64,000 nucleotides of DNA, taken from assembly GCF_007860135.1 (NCBI RefSeq), contig NZ_SJPV01000021.1:24313-88312 (forward strand), written 5' to 3'. Shown here one piece after another: positions 52,501 to 61,080 of the stretch (the first letter of the stretch is position 1; each line of letters starts with the position of its first letter). This DNA is from Novipirellula artificiosorum. Its GTDB lineage: Bacteria; Planctomycetota; Planctomycetia; Pirellulales; Pirellulaceae. A program made the translations under genes and the position numbers. Under the pieces are notes generated by a model. It was not told the DNA's origin, ran no database searches, and was given only the letters and a program-made list of their open reading frames with translations.

Positions 52501-53450
52501 CCGATATTAGTGTTTACCTGATGTCGCAGACCAGCCAAACGGCGACGACAGTCAGCGAAAAAAGTCATGCCCCCAAACGGCAGGACTTTTCTTTTGATCA
52601 GAAATCCGATCGGCTGATCATCTCGCTCGATCAACAGGAAATTGCTGAGTTCGTATTCGATGATCCACAGATCCTGCGACCGTACTTTACTCGCTTGAGA
52701 ACGGTTGACGGTTTACAAGTGACGCGCAACCATCCCCCCATCGCAGGCAAAGATCCCGTCGATCATGAGACCATGCATCCGGGAATTTGGTTAGCCTTTG
52801 GCGACATCAACGGCTCCGATTTCTGGCGAAACAAAGGCCAGATAAAGCATGTTCACTTTGTAGAGCGTCCAACTGTTGAGAAGCATCGATTTGTCTTTTC
52901 GACTGAGTCCGAGTTACTGTCCGGCGATCAGCAAACGCTTGGTCGCCTGACGTGCCGATTTGCGTGTGAAGCACAATCGAACGGTTGGCTTCTGATCTGG
53001 GACGCGACGTTTCTTCCGCTCGATCAAGATCTGATTTTCGGCGATCAGGAGGAGATGGGGTTCGGTGTTCGCGTAGCAACGCCACTCTCCGAGAAGAGTG
53101 GTGGAATCATTACGAGTTCTTCCGGCCTGACCACAGCCAAAGCAACATGGGGCCAGGCAGCTCAGTGGTGCGACTACTCCGGCAAGCTTGAGAATGAGCC
53201 CGTTGGCATCACGTTGCTGGCCCATCCTGAAAATTTCCGCGAAAGTTGGTGGCACAATCGCGACTACGGAATTCTCGTTGCGAATCCGTTTGGCCGAGCG
53301 GCCATGAAACAAGGCGAGCCGAGCAGCATTCGAGTCGAACGCGACAAACCACTGCGTCTCGTTTTCGGCGCCATGATTCACAGCGGCAGCGATTACAATT
53401 CGAAGTTTGCGCATGAAGAGTTCGTTAACACGGTGCGCGAACTCAAATAG
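49530..53450 (+). CDS. PVC-type membrane-bound dehydrogenase/cytochrome c protein with PmoA-like C-terminal domain
   Basis: A 1306-residue exported protein starting at ATG 49530 in the MFS stop region. Residues about 35-430 are a beta-propeller like glucose/sorbosone dehydrogenases (PPGFEVSLFAREPLVRQP, DLDGDDEADEYVRIYTDLG, SRGFRNPWDITADSGFNWLG). Residues about 480-670 are HEAT-like helical repeats. A jelly-roll-like part follows. GCSKCHS at about 880 is the haem c site of the Planctomycete cytochrome domain, with the usual VTEGFNLLTVLTEDGQIYSGVL. Residues about 1020-1306 match DUF6807/PmoA-like (GDINGSDFWRNKGQIKHVHF, RESWWHNRDYGILVANPFGR). It probably oxidises a sugar and passes electrons outward. 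The C-terminal addition is less usual. Confidence 0.85.
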   Translation: MFEFQSLRFARVIVRLCIFTIVCGMADLSAAQFNDPDADREALPTVPPGFEVSLFAREPLVRQPCSMAFDQQGRLFVGMGPQYRNPTPETPGDRVVIVSDADGDGVAESTKVFARGFNAVQGLAWHGNDLWVANAPDLTVVRDLDGDDEADEYVRIYTDLGNLEHGLHGLNWAPDGKLYMSKGNSKGLTQPGRIAPKPFRDLWGVKAPAGSPDFPKPKTYTKDDYRHAYHDPNDDWGLEGGILRCDDGGGNLEIVSRGFRNPWDITADSGFNWLGTDNDQTNGDRIFMPFFGAHFGWNHPWSAHWSTEPHAPSAPVSGPLFEGSGTGIVFGDSAKFPDEFRGVYFINDWLNKTTFVWRPGWDGALLRPRNGNWEPFVVGGQSLYRPTDLEVGPDGALWILGWSSGYGAEWNDGELTNEGRIYRVSATSTARSTQAIKSEPRTLNQFAVAELVERFKGPLPVWRIDAQDELVGRGVAILPELLAEVHGGQLTEMQETWALWTLGRLPVNEASIDQYFADLLSADSAANLNQQIQAIRILAKRTRETGTRVLPEVVDDFLKHSQPRLRFAAVQAISQARQTQALPGLLRLLADESDETVFYAAWQTLRELSSPGELRDLLRDASGGVRRAALLALLETHSLSKAQLLALTADSDPHTAAIARLWLDKMANGGEKAVVKGRPLNPTPEQGGAVDLARGDVALVRKIVAKSKNTYRLAPGGLVQGGQLYTDRNYKFRTLPAALQGLDLIQTANDDDRARGDGWLTFEAIVPLRVTVAVDQRHTILPAWILQQFRKTEGQIVSDDSTLELYTRDYPAGTIELGGNTDRKPKKAIANYVVLLEPIPLVQHTEPESLDKLREQALSLLGSADATRGEILFKHRGGAGCSKCHSLNASVNAFGPNLSSIGSRAAPKHIVESMIEPNKVITEGFNLLTVLTEDGQIYSGVLLEESGLSLAIGLNSGERVDIPKSLIEERKTSSVSAMPTMTALLNAQQIADISVYLMSQTSQTATTVSEKSHAPKRQDFSFDQKSDRLIISLDQQEIAEFVFDDPQILRPYFTRLRTVDGLQVTRNHPPIAGKDPVDHETMHPGIWLAFGDINGSDFWRNKGQIKHVHFVERPTVEKHRFVFSTESELLSGDQQTLGRLTCRFACEAQSNGWLLIWDATFLPLDQDLIFGDQEEMGFGVRVATPLSEKSGGIITSSSGLTTAKATWGQAAQWCDYSGKLENEPVGITLLAHPENFRESWWHNRDYGILVANPFGRAAMKQGEPSSIRVERDKPLRLVFGAMIHSGSDYNSKFAHEEFVNTVRELK

Positions 53451-53532
53451 GTCGCGTAACTGCTCAGGACGGCTTCCAGAAAACAGCGATACCTTTCCAT
53501 AGTTCATATATTCCATTCCAGGCAGCCAGTGC

Positions 53533-55680
53533 ATGAAAACAGTTGCGGATTTGCGAGTGGCCAGGCGCTCAATCAAACCACGGACCTTAAGGCAAGTGGC
53601 GAGCAGGTCGTCCTGGCCTGCTCAGATGCAAGCTCTGTTTGTGGTTGTTGCCACTATGGCAACCGCGTGGTTTCCACAAACGGGGCAGTGCCAGGATATC
53701 GCGGGAATCAATGTAACGCCTCACAATCAGTCCTCCGTGATGAGATGGAGGCGACCACCTGCGTCGGAACTGGCCGCACGCGTCGAGTTGTTTCTGCATA
53801 ACGGCAGTAGTGTTCCGATTCGCCTTCGCAAATCCGACCTGCTGCTGTTCGATGACAAGTCTCCGCAGGAACTTGTCGATTCGTCTTCGTGGGCGTGGCA
53901 CGACAGCCCGCACTCTTGGCTGCAATCAGGCGTCGAACTGCCGCCTGATTGCCTGACCGTTATTGCGTTCAATGGTCAGTCGGCTGCCTGGGCCGCTGGT
54001 ACCCAGCATACCGTGCAATTCGGTGAACAAGGTACGAAACAAATCGTGGCGTTGGATGCCCCGACAACCTGGCTGTCCGCTGTCACGTTTCTCGCTACCA
54101 ACACGGACGGTCATCCGACCCAGGCAATCTATCCGAATCAAATGGTGGTCCATGTGAACCACACTGGAGCCAACTCCATCAAATTCAAATCACTTCGATT
54201 GTGGCTGCCCGACGGTGGGGAAGATCCTCATGTCTTTCGTTTGGCGCATGAGCTTGATCAGTTCACTTGTTTTCCAACAGATGCAACGCTTCACGCTGAT
54301 TCTCGCGGCGGCTTCGTCGTCAATTGCGACCCGCTCCCGCGAAGCTACGCGGTGGTGGAAGTGCAGATGGTATCCGGCGACGATGAGGTCGAATCGTTGT
54401 GGGGCTGCCTGAAAATCAAGCCAGAGGTATTCGACATCAGCGGTGGCTGGATCGCTTCGGACATCAACGGCCGCAATAGTCTGACCATCGACGAATATGT
54501 GTTGACGCTGAGCAAAATGCACGTCAACACGGGACAGGTCGAGGAAGTGCCTGGCTACACCGACAACCAGGAACGCTACAACAGATTTCCATTTAAACGC
54601 TTCAATCGAATGCAGGACCTGTCGCGTTACGACACGGAGGAACTGCTACCAACCATTCATGCGGTTGAATTTATCGGCGAGCCGCAATACGGCGGAGGGC
54701 GACCGATTCCGCCTCAGGAAGTCTGGCAGATGCTCGCTCCCTATCAAGCCAGTCGTCTACCGACCAGTGTAACGCTCAGCGAAGAACGCACGTGGCGCTA
54801 TTACGCCGGCTTATCGGACTATCCGCACTACGACGCGTATCGCGTGATTGCCCCCGCAGCCGATTCATGGACCAATTACGATCGCTGGGACGGCGAACGC
54901 ATTCGCTGGGGAGCGCCGCTGGAAACGATCGGTGACATGACACGCAGCCTGCGGGAACTCAGCCGCCCACGCCCGATCGCCTATTGGTCACAAGGTGCTC
55001 ACGACGGCTGGGGAAGTTTATTCAGTTCGCGGCGCCGATCACCTACGCCTGATGAGTTGCAGGCTCAGGCCTGGCATGGATTGTCCAATCGCGTCACGTC
55101 GCTGTATTGGTTTAATCTGAGTCTCAAATCGGTTGTTAAGTTCCCGGATCTGATTGAGCCGATCACGAGAGTGAATCGAGAAATTCGTATGGTCGACGAG
55201 ATCCTGCTGGCCGGCGACGCTTTCGAGCATCGACGGATTGAAAAGGATGGCAAACCAGACTGGGAGATCAACTCAGTGGTCGCCCCCAACGCGGCTCTGC
55301 TGGTCATCCACGACGTTGGCTACGCCCCCGATCCGACCGACAACACGTTTCACTTTGAAAATCGAAAAGCCGAGTTGCAGTTCAATTTGCCCTCCTGGCT
55401 GAGCGGCACTGTCAACGTCTTCGCCCTGGATGCAGATGGCGTTCACGATGTGGAGCATTCTGTCGACGACGGCAAAGTCACGATTCGAGACGAAGTGCAC
55501 GTTGCAGGCATTTACATTGTCGCGCAGGAATCCGAACTTCGATCACGCATCGCCGACGAACATGCAGCCCTCATCCGACATGAACGTGAGCTTGGCTTCG
55601 ACCCGGCGAACGACGAAGCGGACCTCGCGCAATTAAGGTCAACGCTGAATAGTAATCCTTCAACAGACCAAGCCAAGTGA
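53533..55680 (+). CDS. Large secreted protein of unknown function, barrel-like
   Basis: A 715-residue protein. A basic start and hydrophobic stretch (ALFVVVATMATAWFPQTGQC) suggest export. The first third looks like beta-sandwich (ARVELFLHNGSSVPIRLRKS, LVDSSSWAWHD). The middle (YVLTLSKMHVNTGQVEEVPG, RTWRYYAGLSDYPHYDAYRV, RELSRPRPIAYWSQGAHDGW) has the spacing of a glycoside-hydrolase-like barrel, and the end a beta domain followed by a charged helix. I do not recognise a catalytic pair and give no activity. It lies 82 bases after the cytochrome protein gene, in the same direction, in a carbohydrate-active context. Confidence 0.65.
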   Translation: MKTVADLRVARRSIKPRTLRQVASRSSWPAQMQALFVVVATMATAWFPQTGQCQDIAGINVTPHNQSSVMRWRRPPASELAARVELFLHNGSSVPIRLRKSDLLLFDDKSPQELVDSSSWAWHDSPHSWLQSGVELPPDCLTVIAFNGQSAAWAAGTQHTVQFGEQGTKQIVALDAPTTWLSAVTFLATNTDGHPTQAIYPNQMVVHVNHTGANSIKFKSLRLWLPDGGEDPHVFRLAHELDQFTCFPTDATLHADSRGGFVVNCDPLPRSYAVVEVQMVSGDDEVESLWGCLKIKPEVFDISGGWIASDINGRNSLTIDEYVLTLSKMHVNTGQVEEVPGYTDNQERYNRFPFKRFNRMQDLSRYDTEELLPTIHAVEFIGEPQYGGGRPIPPQEVWQMLAPYQASRLPTSVTLSEERTWRYYAGLSDYPHYDAYRVIAPAADSWTNYDRWDGERIRWGAPLETIGDMTRSLRELSRPRPIAYWSQGAHDGWGSLFSSRRRSPTPDELQAQAWHGLSNRVTSLYWFNLSLKSVVKFPDLIEPITRVNREIRMVDEILLAGDAFEHRRIEKDGKPDWEINSVVAPNAALLVIHDVGYAPDPTDNTFHFENRKAELQFNLPSWLSGTVNVFALDADGVHDVEHSVDDGKVTIRDEVHVAGIYIVAQESELRSRIADEHAALIRHERELGFDPANDEADLAQLRSTLNSNPSTDQAK

Positions 55681-55765
55681 CAAGAGAGCGTGGATTGAAT
55701 CACGAACGCAGCGATCTTGTGCATCTCTCGCAGCGCGCGCAGTTCGATTCCCAAAACACATGTAG

Positions 55766-55784
55766 GACGGCTTTTCAAGTCGTC
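55766..55784. repeat. REP-like hairpin between convergent genes
   Basis: GACGGCTT-TTC-AAGTCGTC has eight paired positions with one G:T. It is close to the GACGGCTT/AAGCCGTC palindromes that I recall as frequent in Rhodopirellula-like intergenic regions. Lying between convergent gene ends, it may serve as a terminator for both. Confidence 0.5.
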
Positions 55785-55855
55785 GTAGAAAACGCATTCG
55801 ATAGCGTGAAACGCCGTACTGGCTCGATTGTTCTTTGCAAATGTGGGCGAACGGC

Positions 55856-57196
55856 TTACTGCTTCGCCGCCTTCTCTTTGGCTTCCAGCATGTCCTTTAC
55901 CCTTGCTTCCTCCTTCGCCAGAGCCTGACCGGTCACCGGCATCGGTTCAAAGTAAGATTCGGGCACGATTACTTCGTCTTTGGGGATCTCTCGCCAACGC
56001 AGGTTTCGAAACCAGACGTCCTGACCGTGGTCCTGTAGCCAGAGTTGTCCCTTGCGTCCGGTAAGGTCGCCACCGCGGGCAGCGAGCAGCTTGATATACC
56101 AGTCCCACTTGGGGTCATTGTAATCGAAGGACAACACCCGCTCACCGTTGAGCCAATGTTCGATCACACTCTTCTGGCAGATAATTCGACCCGTGTTCCA
56201 TTGTCCGATAGGCAGCGTGCCGTCTTTAAACGGTGCCATGCAGAAAAAGAGTGAGGCCGCGGCTTGTCTCGCGTTCTCGCCGTAGGGACTGCCGACGTTG
56301 TCGAGCACCTGATATTCGACCTGCCCCGGACGGTAGTAAACTCCGCTGTTGCAGCCTGCGGAGACCTTCCAGTCAAACCGCAATTCGAAGTCGTCCGGTA
56401 CCGCAGCCGCCGTGTACGTCAGGTTGCCTCCGCGTGACTTTCGGTAGAACGCGCCATCTTCGATGACCCAGTTCCCGGACTGTTCCCAACCGTCGAAGGT
56501 CTTCCCGTCAAAGATCGGTGTGAAAGCCGATTCAGGCTTCGTGAAGCGGGCGAGCGGCCGACTGATCAGAATCTTGAGTTTCGATTTCGAGCTCTTGAGT
56601 TCTCTCGCGAGAATATCTTGCTCGGTGAATCGGGCCAGCAGGATTTCACTGTCGGTGGCTCGGTTGCGATCGTACGAGATGTAGATCGTGCCGTCGGGGG
56701 CTTGAAAGCCGTCGGGATAGGAAGTGCCCTTGCGTTCATCAAGGACGAGTCCCCCTTGCCATGTCTTGCCATCATCATTCGAAAGCCAGGCGCTGAGCTG
56801 CACTCGCCCTTGGTGGGCATCGATTCGGTCACCGTGCTTCACCAACAGCAGGCGTCCGGACAGAAGTCGCCGCACATGGAAACGGGCGTTCGGCTGACGA
56901 ATGCCTTGCGGTTCGGTCGCGTCACTCCAGGTGCGTCCGCCGTCGGTCGAAACCGATTGCATGATCCCCTTCGCGGTTCGCGCCAACATCCAGAGTGAAC
57001 CGTCCTTTCGCTCGACGATCATGTGCTCGTGCCAGTCGGGATTCGGAAAGGTGGCCATGCCCCGCCGCTCCCAAGTCGTTCCCTCATCGCCGGACACAAA
57101 CACGTTCGCACCTCGCATTGAATCGAGTTCGGCGAAGCATCCCTTGAACGGCCCGAAACCGCCCCGCTGGTCCAACGAGATCGGCAGCGACGACAT
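55856..57196 (-). pseudogene. Sialidase-DUF1080 fusion, missing the sialidase N-terminus
   Basis: The frame opens inside the sialidase: LPISLDQRGGFGPFKGCFAE, then FVSGDEGTTWERRG and LSNDDGKTWQGG Asp boxes, and SYPDGFQAPDGTIYISYD as last blade (to about 205). Residues about 222-425 are DUF1080 (3-keto-disaccharide hydrolase, LamG-like): FTPIFDGKTFDGWEQSGNWV, CNSGVYYRPGQVEYQVLDN, HWLNGERVLSFDY. The signal peptide, FRIP motif and about 150-200 N-terminal residues of the propeller are absent; upstream sequence on this strand is unrelated from about 57200. It is therefore called truncated. The DUF1080 half could still fold if expressed, but would not be exported. Confidence 0.75.
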
Positions 57197-57550
57197 TCAG
57201 GTCTCGCAACTTGAGACTTTTAGTCCCGGCGATTTCCCTCACCTGATCGAGAGATTTGCTGGTAAGACGGAAGCGGTTCCTTCAACAAGAACGTGTGCAT
57301 TGTTTGTCCGGCAAGACCACGAGTAGAAAACGCTGCTCTCAGTCGCAGCATGATGGAGTTTTCCACGCGAGTTCTTTCGCCTGTGCATGAACCGATCCCT
57401 TTGTGAACATCAGATCGGCTGAGTTTATTGACCGGACGGGGATGTGCGTTCTGGCTGAACTTTCAGTGAATCGATTCGCTGAATTGGCGGTTCCTGCGTT
57501 CAACAGTCCTATCATGAGTTGTGTGCAGCAGAATTACTGGACGAAAGCTG
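57197..57550. other. Intergenic stretch between a truncated sialidase and a symporter
   Basis: No gene is supported in these 354 bases. On the plus strand the frame ending at 57326 reads QLETFSPGDFPHLIERFAGK and then TCALFVRQDHE, which looks protein-like and may be the tail of a deleted gene. I could not assign it. No clear promoter or palindrome was seen. Confidence 0.4.
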
Positions 57551-59005
57551 TTAAGAAGGACTTGGTTGGTGCCACTCGATTTTCCAGGGCGGTTCGAACA
57601 CGAAATACGCCACGAGGGCTAGGACCGTCGCTGTCAGCGATACTGGCAGCCGCATTGATTCAAACAGCGCCAACGGCTGGAGGAAATACTCCCAACCGAT
57701 GCCATAATGAACCGCCCAAGTTAGTGACCCGACTACCAGGGCAGCGATGGCAGGACGACCGCTACGTGGGCGTGAGTAGATGCCAAGCATCATTGGGACA
57801 AACAACCCGACAAGCATCAGAGAATAGGAGCTTTCCAGTAATTCGTAGACTCTCTTTCCCACAAACGCAACTCCGAGACTACAGCATGCGACTATCGACA
57901 CCGCAACACGATTGGTTTTCAATGTGTCCGAATAGCCGATGCGTGGAAATAGATTCTGAGCCAACACACTGGCCGGAGCCAAGATAGCACTATCGATCGT
58001 CGACAACACCGCCGAAAGTAGAGCCACCACGAATACGACAGCAACCACGGGATGCAGAAAAGCGTGAGCCATGGTCGGTAGAATATCGACTTCCATCTGC
58101 GTGGGAAACATCAGGTTTCCGGCCAACCCCAGCATCAGAGGAATAGCTCCAAAACCAAGATACGCGATTCCGGCAATCAGACATGCTTGTTTGGCAGTTC
58201 GTTCGGAGTTCGAAGAGAAAACTCGCTGCATCAAATCCTGTCCTGGCAGGTTGCCGAGAGCACCGACGAGAAACAAGCTCATCCACTTGAGAAATTCGCT
58301 CCCTTTATCTGTCGGAATCAAAACGAGCAGTTCAGGGTCGGTCTCTTTAGCAATACGGGTTAGACCCACTTCGACACTACCGTTTCCCAATTCCATCAAG
58401 ACAACAATCGCCATGACGACCAGTCCGGCAAGCACGAGGCTGACTTGCACTGCGTCGGTCAATGTGACCGACCACATTCCACCCATCAACGTGTATCCGG
58501 TCCCGATGACAGCAACGAGAACCAATCCGTAAGTGATAGGAATGTCAAAGAACAGGTTGAACATGCCCGCCATCGCGGTGAACTGGACTGCGATCCATCC
58601 GAAGTAACTGGGAACGAGAACGATCGAAGCGATTAATTCGGCAGTCCGTCCAAATTTTCGCTGGAAGAAATCTGGGACTGTAAGCAGCTGCATCCGCCAC
58701 ATCGGTCCGGCCACGAATAGCCCCGCCAACAGCAAACAGAACCCAGCTCCGAACGGATCGAGCGCGACAGCCCGAAGGCCTCCTGTCCGAACCTCATCAG
58801 CAGCGCCAAGAAGCGTCGCTGCTCCGAACCATGTTGCCAACAGCGTCATCCAGGCAAGCGAGACCGGAAGTTGACGTCCGGCGACGAGAAAATCCTCGGC
58901 ATTCTGGATTTTTCGCTGCGCAATGTATCCAATGACGTACATTGCGATGACATACAGGATCGTACACGTACCAAGCAACCATTTCAGCGACGGATCGATT
59001 GTCAT
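57551..59005 (-). CDS. SSS-family sodium:solute symporter
   Basis: A 484-residue protein with about 13 hydrophobic segments. Early: IGYIAQRKIQNAEDFLVAGRQLPVSLAWMTLLATWFG in outline, typical of the family's helices 1-2. Then TLMGGMWSVTLTDAVQVSLV, LGNLPGQDLMQRVFSSN, and VVALLSAVLSTIDSAILAPAS, a sodium-site helix with paired Ser. This is the proline/pantothenate/sugar symporter fold. It lacks the kelch domain of the paralogue at 33127. The substrate is unknown. It is on the strand opposite to the neighbours to its left and next to the truncated sialidase-DUF1080 gene, on the same strand, 354 bases upstream of it. Confidence 0.88.
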   Translation of the reverse strand: MTIDPSLKWLLGTCTILYVIAMYVIGYIAQRKIQNAEDFLVAGRQLPVSLAWMTLLATWFGAATLLGAADEVRTGGLRAVALDPFGAGFCLLLAGLFVAGPMWRMQLLTVPDFFQRKFGRTAELIASIVLVPSYFGWIAVQFTAMAGMFNLFFDIPITYGLVLVAVIGTGYTLMGGMWSVTLTDAVQVSLVLAGLVVMAIVVLMELGNGSVEVGLTRIAKETDPELLVLIPTDKGSEFLKWMSLFLVGALGNLPGQDLMQRVFSSNSERTAKQACLIAGIAYLGFGAIPLMLGLAGNLMFPTQMEVDILPTMAHAFLHPVVAVVFVVALLSAVLSTIDSAILAPASVLAQNLFPRIGYSDTLKTNRVAVSIVACCSLGVAFVGKRVYELLESSYSLMLVGLFVPMMLGIYSRPRSGRPAIAALVVGSLTWAVHYGIGWEYFLQPLALFESMRLPVSLTATVLALVAYFVFEPPWKIEWHQPSPS

Positions 59006-59518
59006 TCAGCACGGCTTTCAAGCAGTAAGTTGTACCCGATTTTGAACGTAATTTCATCCACATTGCGACCGCTGTCCAGCTAGATCACCCTCTGCTTGCA
59101 GATGATTAAGGCTTTATCAGAACGTGAGATTAGTCCAATTACAAACGGCTTTTTACTATCAACGAAGCCTCGTATGCCGAGCCTCCAGGATCCATCTGCT
59201 GCGTCTAGTGACTCCATGACCGATCCTCGGATGGAGAATCGTACATTTCCATTCGTCTTCGTCCAGATCCCAAACAAAAATTTCCCCCTTAGTCATGCCA
59301 ATCGCCACCTGTCGAAGCATGAAGACCACTCGATAAAAAAACGACCCATCGCACGTGATGCCTCGAATCGTTTCGGACAGCAGAATTGATTTGACCGCCT
59401 CCATATCGTAAACGTCATAAAGGACAGAAGTACGTCGAGGGTATTGCATCGGAGAGCATTGAATCTTGAAAAAGCTAGGATATGATTAGATCTCCCACCT
59501 CCGAACTTCCCACCTCAA
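59006..59518 (-). pseudogene. Possible frameshifted small gene between symporter and methyltransferase
   Basis: On the minus strand two overlapping frames look protein-like: 59449-59159 (EAVKSILLSETIRGITCDGS, GEIFVWDLDEDEWKCT) and 59277-59080 (MESLDAADGSWRLGIRGFVD, PFVIGLISRSDKALII). They would read as one polypeptide of about 120 residues if a frameshift lies near 59240-59280. I recognise no family. It could equally be non-coding; the plus strand offers nothing better. No RNA gene was recognised. Confidence 0.3.
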
Positions 59519-60208
59519 ATGGAGTCTTCGATGAACCATCCGACTTTGTCAACCGCCGTACTGACATTCACATTTTGCTTTGCCTTCGCTGGAGCGCTCG
59601 ACACCGTCGCTGCTCTAGAGCCTGGTGCTGGAAATCCGCACGTGACCAATGATTTGGATGCTTCGAGAAAGGCGTTCATTGAAGACTTCAACCGGATCAC
59701 ATTAAACTCAACGCCTGGCGATGCCGCAATGTTACGGATTCTTGTGGAGAGCTCTGGTGCAAAACGGGGTGTCGAAGTTGGCACAGCGACCGGCTATGGT
59801 GCGATTGTGATGGGTATCGCATTCGAGCGAACCGGTGGCAAGCTGATTTCCGTCGACATTGATCCCAAGATGGTCCAGACGGCGAGAGAGAACCTAGAAA
59901 AGGTTGGACTCAGTAACGTCGTAACCGTCGTAGAAGGAGACGCACTGGAAGTACTTCCCAGGTTGGAAGGCCAATTCGACTTTGTCTACATCGATGCAGT
60001 CAAGAGCGACTACCTGAAATACTTCCAGGCTCTGGAACCGAAGCTCGTTCCAGGCACAGTGATCGTGGCTGACAACGTGATCAAATCGGGCAAGCACATG
60101 GCGGACTTTCTCGAAGTGATCAACGGATCGCCGAACTACATCTCCAACACCATCCGGTCAGACGAGACCAAGCAGGACGGGATGTTGGTGATTTACAAAC
60201 TGAAGTAG
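59519..60208 (+). CDS. Exported O-methyltransferase (class I, COMT-like)
   Basis: Residues about 10-32 form a signal peptide (STAVLTFTFCFAFAGALDTVAA). The rest is a SAM-dependent O-methyltransferase family 3 fold: RGVEVGTATGYGAIVMGIA is the SAM-binding motif I, ISVDIDPKMVQTARENLEKV motif II, FDFVYIDAVKSDYLKYF holds the metal-binding Asp, and VIVADNVIKSG the Asp-Asn pair. The 229 residues are normal. Catechol-type methyltransferases are metal dependent. Export of a SAM-dependent enzyme is odd, since SAM is made in the cytoplasm, yet similar leader-bearing members occur in planctomycetes. It stands alone. Confidence 0.82.
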   Translation: MESSMNHPTLSTAVLTFTFCFAFAGALDTVAALEPGAGNPHVTNDLDASRKAFIEDFNRITLNSTPGDAAMLRILVESSGAKRGVEVGTATGYGAIVMGIAFERTGGKLISVDIDPKMVQTARENLEKVGLSNVVTVVEGDALEVLPRLEGQFDFVYIDAVKSDYLKYFQALEPKLVPGTVIVADNVIKSGKHMADFLEVINGSPNYISNTIRSDETKQDGMLVIYKLK

Positions 60209-60420
60209 TCCAATCGTTCTCACAGAGAATCGTTCTAGCTCTGCCCAATCACTGACTACGACGTTGGTTTGCTTCAACACTTCGGCGAAGATTTCTTTTT
60301 CGGTAAGACCGATCAGTTCGCGGTGAATGTTCGGTGCCCGCGGCGAGTAGCTCGCGAGTGCGTGTGGCGAAGTCAAGACCGCTTGCCGCCGCCGCAGATG
60401 TTGCCAAAACCTTGGAGGGT
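60209..60420. other. Intergenic stretch with minus-strand protein-like fragment
   Basis: Reading leftward from about 60370 one minus-strand frame gives NIHRELIGLTEKEIFAEVLK and VVVSDWAELERFS, which looks coding but has no start and no family I can name. It abuts the truncated response regulator and is probably the 3' end of another gene after a deletion. Confidence 0.35.
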
Positions 60421-60573
60421 TCACATTGTCGAACCGAGTCGGAACGATGATTCTAAGAATGCGTCGATCCCTTGATGAGCATTGACGCAAATCGTGACCT
60501 CGTCATAGGGAAACGCCATTTCGAACGAATCCAAGATCAGTGGTTCATCGTCGATGACGAGCAGTCGGGTCAT
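60421..60573 (-). pseudogene. Response regulator receiver domain, N-terminal stub
   Basis: The 50-codon frame begins TRLLVIDDEPLILDSFEMAF, with the paired acidic residues (DDE) of a receiver domain, and goes on VTICVNAHQGIDAFLESS before losing similarity and ending at 60421. A full receiver has about 120 residues with a phospho-accepting Asp near 55, which is missing here. It is probably the 5' end of a NtrC/AtoC- or LuxR-type regulator cut by deletion. It is short, so it may escape automated gene calls. Confidence 0.6.
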
Positions 60574-60860
60574 TGCTTCTCTGGACAACGATTCGTCTCG
60601 CGAAACGAGGTATCAGTGATTGAGCAAGAAAAAATATAACCTTCCGTGCGTGTCCCCTCCATGAGAGCATCTGAACGACTCAATCATCAAAGTGATGAGT
60701 TGCAAGAATGCTCTTGAGTCCTGCGATTGTGTGGAATCTCCATGGGCGAATCCTCGTGACATCCCTCTTCTCCAAAGGACTTTGGGATTGTTACGAGTCA
60801 AATCGTGACAATGAATGTCTGAATTAGGTCTCGCTCTTTTTCAGTCCTGTACCGATAAAT
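60574..60860. other. Non-coding stretch
   Basis: No gene, hairpin or RNA was supported here. It would contain the promoter of the truncated response regulator. Confidence 0.4.
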
Positions 60861-60875
60861 TTCTTGTCATGGCTC

Positions 60876-61080
60876 GTCTTGCCGGTGAGACCTCCAGTTC
60901 GATTCTTCCAGAGGGCGGGAGCTTCGCAATTTGCTCGCCAACTTTTTGACCTACATCCCACCGGTTCAAAGGCGTCACTGCTCGACTCGGAGAGTCGAGC
61001 TACCAAAAATCACCAAACCCAGGTGTTTAGCGCCCGTGGAGCCTCACAAGTTTCGATCCATCTCGCAGGGATGGATGGAG
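60876..61080. repeat. Planctomycete-type palindromic repeat element reaching into katG 3' end
   Basis: GCTCGACTC-GGA-GAGTCGAGC (60980-61000) is a perfect 9-base inverted repeat. The surrounding text, which would encode SLLDSESRATKNHQT on the plus strand and LRDGSKLVRLHGR on the minus strand, is of a kind I recall as recurrent between genes in Rhodopirellula-like genomes. It supplies the last 15 or so codons of the katG frame, which normally ends soon after DRFDL. Boundaries are approximate. Confidence 0.5.

Noticed and set aside
56901..57326. Plus-strand frame antisense to the truncated sialidase
   Set aside because: Its first part is exact antisense of sialidase motifs. Only the last 45 codons, beyond the sialidase break, look protein-like and are noted in the intergenic entry.
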